Under the pieces are notes generated by a model. That model saw nothing but the letters and a program-made list of their open reading frames with translations, did not search any database and was not told the DNA's origin. Made by a program: the position numbers and the translations under genes. A DNA stretch of 64,000 nucleotides from Hormiphora californensis (lineage: Eukaryota > Ctenophora > Tentaculata > Cydippida > Pleurobrachiidae), in the NCBI GenBank assembly GCA_020137815.1, contig CM035359.1, forward strand, positions 6,939,968-7,003,967. Direction: 5' to 3'. Positions 55,851-64,000 of the stretch are shown here, piece by piece (position 1 is the stretch's first letter; every line of letters starts with the position of its first letter).

Positions 55851-57821
55851 ATGTCAGACCAGAGTGGAGGTGGGGAGAACACTAGAGGAGATATCCCACC
55901 CCCTGCCTACACTGGATACGATGGTACTCCCCCCTCCTACCAAGAACATGCAGTGAAAAAGGTAACAGTTAGTTATCTAGAAGGAGAGATTAGAGCCAAG
56001 ATGACATTATCCAGAGAGGGGGATCAAATATTTGTTTAGTGTGGTTCTCTATCGCTTTATTCAGGCACCGACCGAATCAGGAAATGCTGGTCCCTGATTG
56101 GCTGTTAACCAGTCAGTGACCGACCGAAACAAGTAAACAACCAATCAGAACTCGTTATCTAGGTCACGTGACTGGCAGTCACGTGACCTAAATAACGAGT
56201 TCTGATTGGTTGTCTACTTGTTTTAGTCGGTTCCTGGCTTTATTATCATCTCCCTCCCCCAGGTGGACCTCCCTCCCTATACTGGTGACGGAGCGGGCAA
56301 CACTGCATTTGTAGGAGATGATAGCGAAGAGGTTCCACCCCGAAACAGGTACGCAGAGAGTCGAGAGATGGGGTGTGTGTGGTGTATTGTAAAGATGGGG
56401 TGTGTCAGGGGTATATTGAGATAATGAATAGTGTCTCACGATACCACCATTATTATAACCCCCGTCCCCCTCCAGGCATGTGACGTACGGTTACGCAGCT
56501 ATGTTACTTAGCAATGAGGAATTGGGAACAGATTCAATCTTCATTCTTTGTTTACTAGGTTTGTAAACAAATTTAGTAATCCCCCTGCCCCTGCCCCCTT
56601 TAGTTTATATGACGTCATGTATTTCTTATCCTCAGTGCGTTTTCAATACCATCTCTTTCAGTTTCCCAGTTTTAACTCCACCTTTATTTCACCTCTATTT
56701 TAGTGTGCCAGTTGTCTAACTCCACCTCTATTTCAGTGTGCCTGTTGTTTAACTGGGTAGGGTACATTATCTGCTGCTGTCTCTTCACCTCTATAGCAGC
56801 CAGATGTGGAGCACTCAGTGGAATAGGTCTAAATCTCATCAAGATGCTTGTTATTCTCAGGGTAGGTTGGGAAAATTTATTATGGCTGGTAGGTTGGGAA
56901 AATGTAGCTGGTAGGTTGATCTTCTAATAGAGCAGTGGTATATCGCTATTATTACACCACGAATAAGGCTTGTGCTTTTCCTACAATTGTCATTCAGTGG
57001 CGTGTCGGTCCTCTTTTACAACTCCCCTCCGGCCTCCCACGACCTAACTTTTTATATATTGTATAATAGGTTTCTATAATTTCTCCTCTCTCTCTCAGAA
57101 ATGTCAGTTTGAGAACCCTCAGCTGGTACAAACACAACTCTACCTCCAACTTCATGACTTCCAGTACGCCGCTCTAATGCTCCTTGGTAAGTGACATAGT
57201 GTGTGCTTGTGTGTATGTGTGTGTGTGCTTGTGTGACGTTTGTAGTGATCTTGTTATCGTATTTGTGAGATCACAGTGGTCATCTGAATTCTGACATCAT
57301 TTCTCGTCGGATTATGTCGGATGACCACTGTCAGAAGCTGAGCACTCTGAGCTTGCTGCAGGCATTGTGTAATTTTATTTGCTGATGGCTGGGGGTAGTT
57401 AATTGCTTTAAATCATATAGCATGTTGTTGGAATCTAGCTAATGATGCTTTGCCGTGTTGTACTTTCTTGTTCAATATACTTTGTTCATTTTGTGTTCAC
57501 TTTGTGTTGGGTTTGCTAAGTGCTTTCTGAATATAATCCCGGTGTGAATTCTTGTTTATCTTTTTTAATAAAGAAGCATGTTTGAAGAAACTGATATGTG
57601 TCAAGAGCCACTATAGCACCATGTATCTGATGTCAACCCTTTTAAAGCACTGCTGCCTGAATGAAGAAATCTTCCCTGCTGCTGCTAACTGCGATGTTGG
57701 AATATAATTCACCTATTATTAACCCACCCCAGGAATCGTAACAATGTTCTATGGGTTCCTGAGATACAACACAGCTAAAGCTCAGTTCAACAGACAGGCA
57801 CTACTACCCCGGTACATGTAA
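55851..57821 (+). CDS. NDFIP1/2-like Nedd4-family interacting protein
   Basis: Endosomal/Golgi adaptor that recruits and activates Nedd4-type E3 ligases through PPxY motifs. Six exons (55851-55961, 56263-56348, 56476-56558, 56737-56861, 57099-57186, 57733-57821) join in frame to 193 aa. PPxY-type motifs: PPPAY (residue about 16), PPSY and PPY (exon 2). TM segments are SIFILCLLVCLLFNWVGYII, CLFTSIAARCGALSGIGLNL with KMLVIL, and YAALMLLGIVTMFYGFLRY, giving the family topology of three. LFNWVGY matches LFNWIGF of human NDFIP1 and GALSGIGLNLIK matches GAISGFGLSLIK. Exon 4 follows a duplicated acceptor. A composite hAT MITE lies in intron 1. Confidence 0.9.
56062..56236. mobile_element. Composite hAT-type MITE in NDFIP intron 1 (TSD GCTTTATT)
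   Basis: Flanked by GCTTTATT (56054-56061, 56237-56244). It contains one and a half MITE cores in inverted order: a left half, an inverted copy starting ACCGACCGAAACAAGTAAAC, then GGTCACGTGACTGGCAGTCA and a right half. Two intact GTCACGTGAC sites are present. Confidence 0.85.
56665..56745 (+). repeat. Duplicated acceptor and exon start before NDFIP exon 4
   Basis: CACCTCTATTTTAG|TGTGCCAGTTGTCTAACT is followed by CACCTCTATTTCAG|TGTGCCTGTTGTTTAACT, a 36-bp direct duplication. Only the second continues the reading frame into the TM segment. A third, weaker copy (TTTTAACTCCACCTTTATTTCA) precedes them. Confidence 0.85.
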
Positions 57822-58614
57822 CCACCTGATAACCACATGGTAACCGCCAGAACACTTGAGGAATTGGTTGAAAGCATTTGGATCTTGGAAAATAAAGCTT
57901 TGGTTTGAAATTTATTTTAATTGCGAAAAAAAACAATGATAATCATAAAGGATTAACTGCTGATTATTGGAATGACCAATATTCTTTTTTTGGGTTCATT
58001 ATTCTCATATGCATGATAAATAATGAGGTGTGATGAATTATACTGTGGAACATGTTTGATTAGCTGATATATATCGTGATCCAAATCGTGAGTTACGTGA
58101 TTTATGAGTTCAAAAACATTGTATTTTAGTTAAAAAAAGAGATTGTTGGAGTTTTTACACAACTTAAAAGCACTCACGTCCAGCATTCTCAGTTAAGTTA
58201 AACATATTTTTCAATCTTATTTTCTGTAATAATTGCATCATCTGTTTAAAAGTTTGGTAAATTAACGTTTTTACATCTGTCTACCTCAAATTCGCCCGCA
58301 AAAACAGAAGTCTGATTAAGAATTATAAATCTATCAAATGAATGACAGTTCTCATTGGCTGTCTTTATTAGATCCGTTATAGGTGTTTCACCTGGTGCCA
58401 TGACAACGCCCACCTGGTGCCATGACAACCCCACCTGGTGCCATGACAACCCCACCTGGTGCCATGACAACCCCACCTGGTACCATGACAACCCCACCTG
58501 GTCCCATGACAACCCCACCTGGTACCATGACAACCCCACCTGGTGCCATGAAAACCCCACCTCATGTTCCCGCGGGCAATGGTCTGCCATGTCCTGGGTA
58601 TAGTTTAACAGGTT
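57822..58614. repeat. Convergent 3' region with a 21-bp minisatellite
   Basis: NDFIP (+) and the four-TM gene (-) converge. At about 58388-58560 there are eight to nine copies of ACCTGGTGCCATGACAACCCC with small changes. The frames crossing it are not coding. Confidence 0.85.
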
Positions 58615-61071
58615 CTACATATAGCTAGTATGGTCTGCCATGTCTGCTGCTGTTATGTTATAGTGGGACCCCAGGGTGCCGAGGTGTCTCAGACTCCGAA
58701 TACTCGCGTAAGGGTTGATGTTCTGGTGGTGATCGAAGGAGGGTGGTCCTGTAGGGGGTGTTCGAGGGGAGAGCGTTGCAGTAGTCCCGCCTGGCAACTT
58801 CTCTGAAAGAAAGGAAGGGATTATAAAAGAGCGGGTTTCCTATATTATAGAGCGGTATGCAAGGTCTTCAGATAGCAGCTGTAGCATAGCGTGATGGCAC
58901 CAAATAACGAGAGCGAAAGGGTACTTTTTGTAAGTTGGTAATTGAAACGAATTTTTCATTTCAATTAGCCAATATTCGGTGACAATCTCTTGATAAGCCA
59001 GCTACGTAAATTCCCCCAATCGGGTTTAGACAATCGTGATTCCCCACAATAAACCTTGTTACACAAGCAGCAATGTTCGACACACAGCAAGTATCCCAGA
59101 GATACTATCCCTGATACATCACAGCACACTACTACTGCAGTATTACAGTGCTGCTTGCAGTCAAAATACGGTAACGCAAAATACAGTAAGGAGACGCGCA
59201 CGGTGCATAACGCGCGGCAAAAAGTTCATGTGTCAGCACGTACTAGCGCCCTGATTGGTCACGGTTGCGCGTCGTCTTACTGTATCTTCGTTTTCCATTA
59301 CCGTTTTTATATATCCTCACATTTCAGAGAGCTATATATCTCTCTCTCTCCATGTGATCACGCCACTGTTAGGATATTTTCAGGGGGTACTGGTTCATTT
59401 TCAGCCGCTATAACAGTAGTTTCCCTTATATCCCGCACCACAAAGCCCACCTCAGACGCTGTTGAGGAGAGGGCGTTCAACTGAAATACTGCCATCGAGG
59501 GGGAGGCCTTGAATGTCGGCAGTTGCCACTGTCTAGTTACACCTATAATAATGTCGTACAACGCGAGATAGCTTCAAGAGATGGCTACGTGGCTTGGGCA
59601 CGTCGCGCTATCCCCTGTACAGCGGCCAACTACGTGGCATTCAAGTACTAATCCTCCTTTTTTGGCGATATTATATGTCTCACTACATGTGTAGATGTTT
59701 CACAATACAGGGATTTCCCCTAGTAGTTACTTACGTTTTGTCCTCTTTGCTTCAATTATGGCCATGATAGTTGCCTTGACCAGTTTACTGTGGGCATCTA
59801 TCGCTAATGCTGACTCTAATATCTGAAGTGGTGGGTTCCATAGTTAGTGAAGTGGTGGGTAGATAATTGTACTAGCTTCCAATGTAGTTATTTCATCATC
59901 ATACCTAGACGGACTCATGCATGAGTGTCAATAATAATCAGTTCAAACTAGTCCCCCTGCACTTACAGATAATAATGTGGCTAGAAATACCCCTCCCAGC
60001 CAGGTGGTTAGAAAACCATCAACTTCTAGTTCAGGTTGGCTTGTATCGTACTTGTTTAGATCTGCAGATTGGTATAGGCGATCAGTGGATTAGTTATAGA
60101 CACTGGGTAGCTTACCCGGTAATAAGGGGTGCCACTGCAATGTAATCTATAGGAAGTCAAAAGTGTACCAATAGTAATACTAGCAGTACTGCGAGGGGAA
60201 GACGGAAGTTTCATATTTTAAGACCAGCAATTGTTAGCCAGCTTCATGGGGGAAGTGGGACCTCTTGATATTTACTCACAAGATATCACCTCACTGATCA
60301 GGATCGCACTGGCTCCTATCAACACCACTGTAGTCATTAGAGATATGTTAGATGCGGGCACTATACTGATCGCCAGGATAGAGGAGAAACATAGTAGGAT
60401 TGAGGACCACAACACGCAGTATAGTAGTGGTATTGCCACCGTAGATTGCTGTAGATGTGTACTGTTAGTGGTTGTGATATATCGTAGGAAATAAAACAAG
60501 GCGGTCATTATGGTGGTGGTTTGATTGCTAGACTGCTACAATTTGCTATAATTAAGATCCATCCATTTCTATTACCTTGAAAAAGAATGCTTCCACTGTC
60601 TCTGATGTGTAAAGGATTGTAACACATAACAAGGCCACGCCCACCACCTGTAAACAAGGTTGAGAGATTGTTAGAGAGTCAGAGAGAGATATTGTTAATA
60701 TGACTAGTGGAAGGTTCTACACTTTTAGAAATAAAACGGGGAAGACATGTCTATATAAAGATATTATGTACTATCATGGGGCCTACTGCAATTTGGGCAC
60801 TTAGCTTAAGCTTAAAGAGCCAACCTGTCAAAAGTTAAGCTGATGCACACCATAATCCGATAATCGTATAAAGTATTAAAGTACATATATGCAGGTGATA
60901 CATATATAATAATAGCTGTGACTTGTTGAGTAAGGGGGAACTCTTACTTTACTCTTACTTTACTCTTACCTTACTCAACAAGCTGTGATCACTCACCAAG
61001 GCGATGATACTGATAAAGCGTCTACAAAATTTGTACATGGGGTTAGCCCCCGAGTTCTGCTTGGTAGTCAT
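58615..61071 (-). CDS. Unrecognised four-transmembrane protein
   Basis: Six exons on the minus strand (60997-61071, 60576-60647, 60280-60448, 59967-60061, 59735-59822, 58615-58802) have matching phases and close in frame to 228 aa. Start MTTKQNSGANPMYKFCRRF, then TM1 (ISIIALVVGVALLCVTILY), TM2 (VAIPLLYCVLWSSILLCFSSILA), TM3 (SLMTTVVLIGASAILISEVI) and TM4 (FLTTWLGGVFLATLLSILESAL). After TM4 comes a cytosolic-looking tail (KATIMAIIEAKRTK then Pro/Thr-rich) ending ADMADHTSYM. No signal peptide and no CCG motif of tetraspanins. I do not recognise the family. The presence of consistent splice sites and phases makes the gene convincing. Confidence 0.7.
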
Positions 61072-61140
61072 ATCTCTCTCAAGGATCCTTAGAATCACCG
61101 GTTTGTCCCTTCAGTTTGTTGTATTTACTGTTTACATTCT
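61072..61140. other. Promoter side of the four-TM gene
   Basis: Short stretch between the ATG of the minus-strand four-TM gene and a minisatellite. No named motif seen. Confidence 0.3.
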
Positions 61141-61156
61141 GCAAAGTAGTGAAGCC

Positions 61157-61542
61157 ATGTGAGACAACTTGTGGGACACCCTGTGAGACACACTGTGAAA
61201 CACACTGTGAGACACCATGTGAGACACACTGTGGGACACCCTGTGAGACACCCTGTGAGACACCCTGTGAGACACCCTGTGAGACACACTGTGAGACACA
61301 CTGTGAGACACCCTGTGAGACACCCTGTGAGACACCCTGTGAGACACCCTGTGAGACACACTGTGAAACGCACTGTGAGACACCCTGTGAGACACACTGT
61401 GAGACACCCTGTGAGACACCCTGTGAGACACACTGTGAGACACCCTGTGAGACACCCTGTGAGACATACTGTGAGACACACTGTGAGACACACTGTGAGA
61501 CACACTATGAGACACACTGTGAGACACCCTGTGAGACAAATT
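61157..61542. repeat. 12-bp minisatellite TGTGAGACACCC
   Basis: About 32 units of TGTGAGACACCC / TGTGAGACACAC. Because the period is a multiple of three, all frames on both strands stay open (giving CETPCETH-like and CLTGCLTV-like runs). I see no gene structure around it. Confidence 0.95.
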
Positions 61543-61544
61543 TA

Positions 61545-63290
61545 TTTGCAATACGTTTAGCCGGTAGGTATAACTATCATAGTTGATATAATTATAATAT
61601 AATATATAAGGGGCATAAGGATACTTGTAATACGAATTTACCATTGGATAGTTACAAAGTAAAGACAGAGATCGGCAAACGAACAGGATTTTTATGTCAA
61701 GTAAAATACTTGTCTCAACGTTATCTCAATACACGTCCTATATAGTGAGACGAGCTACTGTTCACACAGCAGAGTGCACACTGTCCTGAGTGTCCACACA
61801 CACACATGTGTAAAGTACATCACGCTCCCACTAGTCAAATTAATATATACTGAAACCAGGGCAACAGATTCCGTGGTGTCTCAGAATTAATTTGGTAATA
61901 GCTATATGATAGACCTGAATCTTGCACGAACTGCTAACTGTCTATTCCAGCTGATTAAGTCTATGTAGTATTGGTTGGGCAAGTGATGATGATGATGATA
62001 GCAGATATAGGGGCCTCTAGTTGTTTGCAACACCTCTCCACCAAGGGAAGGTGATGTTCGTCAGAATTAGAGATGTATAATACAAGACATGACTATGATA
62101 GTAAGCAGTAGTCTTTAAGTAGCACAATAAATACTTGTACGGGGCACTGGATATGTAACACAGCATCTCTATAAAGAGCCAGGGTATATATATATCAAAT
62201 AAGAATGCAAATTAAACTGCAGCAACTGAATCGAGATAATATATATCTGTCAGAGAACTGCATAGTCAGAGAATTGGCCTCACAGAGATATACTGTCAAC
62301 TCATCAATTGATATTTATAGGTTGAGATCTCTATGATCAGAGAATCAGAAAGAATGCGTGAGAAAAAACAAAAATGTATTATTGGTAAAGGTCAATACGT
62401 AATGCAGAGTATTTAGATCAGTTTCAATTTAACTCTATCTAGTTTTGGAGAGAGATATGTTGCTGTCAGAGAACAAAACTTCATTAACTTGTGTGACCGC
62501 TAGATATATGCAGTGAAACTGACACATCATCTCACCCTACCACGTACCTTCAGGTATACTGTCAGAAGAAACTGAGGAAAGTCAATGAGGCACTGCCCCC
62601 CCCCCCCCTCCAATTCTCTAACAACCTTGACATGCAGGTACAATTATAATTTTCCTTTGATAGTTCCATCTTTTAATGGGGGCATGCATACTTATTGGGG
62701 AGAGTTTGGAATAGATCGTACTTTCTATTTTGACTCCTCCACACACATGCTAAGTATCCCCCTCCCCCTCCCCCCCCCCCTTAGTAATTGTTCCACCTTA
62801 CTCAACAACCTAGTAGCGTAATATGACTGAATACTATTTTACATCATAGTAACTGTGCGACACTTTCTAACAGCAAATGATTCATATCAGTTGTAATTTT
62901 ACCCCATCATGCACATCATGTGCAGCACATGTGTGTCCACATGTGTTGCACTATCACGGGCAAGGAAGAATTAATATGCCAAAATTCAAGACCGTAGGGA
63001 ATGAAAAATGCATGTTAATAGGAGATTAAATTAAGAAGGAATGAAAATATATATTTTCTCTCCTGTCCTGCAGTGCTAAAACAGTACTCCCCTCCATTTT
63101 GGTTTATCTGTTGGAATATATGTCTTCTTTCTCTTTGCCTATATAGATAGCTATTGGGGACACAATATATAATCGACATATTTGGAGATTTTCAATGGCG
63201 TTTAGCTTAATCTATATCCCCATATTATTATAAAGAGAGCTCTCTTTTGAGGTAAAATGATATAATAGAGGTAATAAAAGGATAGTTTGT
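61545..63290. other. No recognised gene
   Basis: A-T-rich sequence with two C runs (about 62595, 62770) and short open frames of no family resemblance. Confidence 0.5.
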
Positions 63291-63299
63291 GTCTAGGAA

Positions 63300-64000
63300 T
63301 GAGGTCTGTTGGGGAGGGTAGAAGGTTCTTGAGAGGAAGGTTCAGGGGTAGAAGGTTCTTGGGAGGAAGGTTCTTGGGAGGAAGGTTCTTGGGAGGAAGG
63401 TTCTTGGGAGGAAGGTTCTTGGGAGGAAGGTTCAGGGGTAGAAGGTTCTTGGGAGGAAGGTTCAGGGGTAGAAGGTTCTTGGCAGGAAGGTTCAGGGGTA
63501 GAAGGTTCTTAGGAGGAAGGTTCAGGGGTAGAAGGTTCTTGGGAGGAAGGTTCTTGGGAGGAAGGTTCTTAGGAGGAAGGTTCAGGGGTAGAAGGTTCTT
63601 GGGAGGAAGGTTCTTGGCAGGAAGGTTCAGGGATAGAAGGTTCTTGGGAGGAAGGTTCAGGGGTAGAAGGTTCTTGGGATGAAGGTTCAGGGGTAGAAGG
63701 TTCTTGGGAGGAAGGTTCAGGGGTAGAAGGTTCTTGGGAGGAAGGTTCAGGGGTAGAAGGTTCTTGGGAGGAAGGTTCAGGGGTAGAAGGTTCTTGGGAG
63801 GAAGGTTCAGGGGTAGAAGGTTCTTGGGAGGAAGGTTCAGGGGTAGAAGGTTCTTGGGAGGAAGGTTCAGGGGTAGAAGGTTCTTGGGAGGAAGGTTCTT
63901 GGGAGGAAAGTTCTTAGGAGGAAGGTTCAGGGGTAGAAGGTTCTTGGCAGGAAGGTTCAGGGGAGGAAGGTTCTTGGAAGAAAGGTTCAGGGGTAAAAGG
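63300..64000. repeat. 15/30-bp minisatellite to the window end
   Basis: Alternating AGGTTCTTGGGAGGA and AGGTTCAGGGGTAGA units, about 46 in the window and continuing past its end. The open frame ([10 protein letters not shown] repeats) is a consequence of the 15-bp period and is not supported as a gene. Confidence 0.95.

Noticed and set aside
59358-59561. Extra minus-strand exon of the four-TM gene
   Set aside because: The frame looks coding-like, but its phase does not fit the flanking exons, which already join directly in frame. It could be an alternative 3' exon.
61116-61586. Cys-rich repeat open frame (CETPCETH) as a gene
   Set aside because: All frames on both strands are open because the unit is 12 bp; there is no start context, signal peptide or splice structure of its own.
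63287-63682. [10 protein letters not shown]-repeat protein
   Set aside because: Product of a 15-bp minisatellite; no gene features around it.

Overview
This is a metazoan nuclear DNA window. Genes are multi-exon with short GT-AG introns, and several families are animal-type: DEG/ENaC channels, a Bcl-2 family protein, NDFIP, STK11IP and a 7TM receptor. The lineage cannot be fixed from the sequence. Compact genes, moderate GC and many short inverted-repeat elements fit an invertebrate, possibly a non-bilaterian. All gene models below were built by hand from splice signals and family similarity; most close in frame from ATG to stop.

Layout. 1-2438: a 7TM receptor (+). 2886-29703: HYOU1/GRP170, an ER Hsp70-family chaperone (-), about 27 kb. 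Its 13.8 kb intron (4927-18737) holds two complete DEG/ENaC channel genes on the opposite strand (5508-9136 and 13141-18440). Another intron holds a ~3.4 kb foldback repeat (about 19620-23000). 30241-31262: OSTC, an oligosaccharyltransferase subunit (-). 31564-32566: an AKR7-type aldo-keto reductase with one frameshift (-). 34177-34989: a Bcl-2-like protein (+). 35848-39880: an STK11IP-like LRR protein carrying a DEP domain (+). 40377-47170: a USP48-like deubiquitinase (+). 47645-50504: clathrin light chain (+). 51114-54507: a small protein made essentially of a class-I myosin TH1 tail domain (+). 55851-57821: NDFIP1/2-like Nedd4 adaptor (+). 58615-61071: an unrecognised four-TM protein of 228 aa (-). 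61072-64000: no recognised gene, two minisatellites.

HYOU1 and OSTC act in ER folding and glycosylation. STK11IP, NDFIP, USP48, clathrin light chain and the TH1 protein relate to endolysosomal, ubiquitin or membrane traffic. They are neighbours with separate promoters; no operon is implied.

The most unusual signal is that many tandem arrays sit exactly on splice junctions. The repeated unit contains the end of the exon plus the donor, or the acceptor plus the start of the exon (HYOU1, both DEG/ENaC genes, OSTC, USP48 twice or three times, NDFIP). The two DEG/ENaC paralogues also differ by several introns. One extra intron starts with a 16-bp donor array, one holds a TTAA-flanked piggyBac-type element, and one 86-bp intron is made of former coding sequence. 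A hAT-type MITE family (8-bp TSDs) carries a CLEAR-type E-box between CCAAT boxes, and twice its flanking duplication overlaps a splice donor of the STK11IP-like gene.

Limits: about 21.8-24.2 kb looks like poor sequence (long homopolymers, degraded repeat arm), part of HYOU1 between 27.1 and 29.0 kb was not located, and the HYOU1 C-terminus is not resolved.
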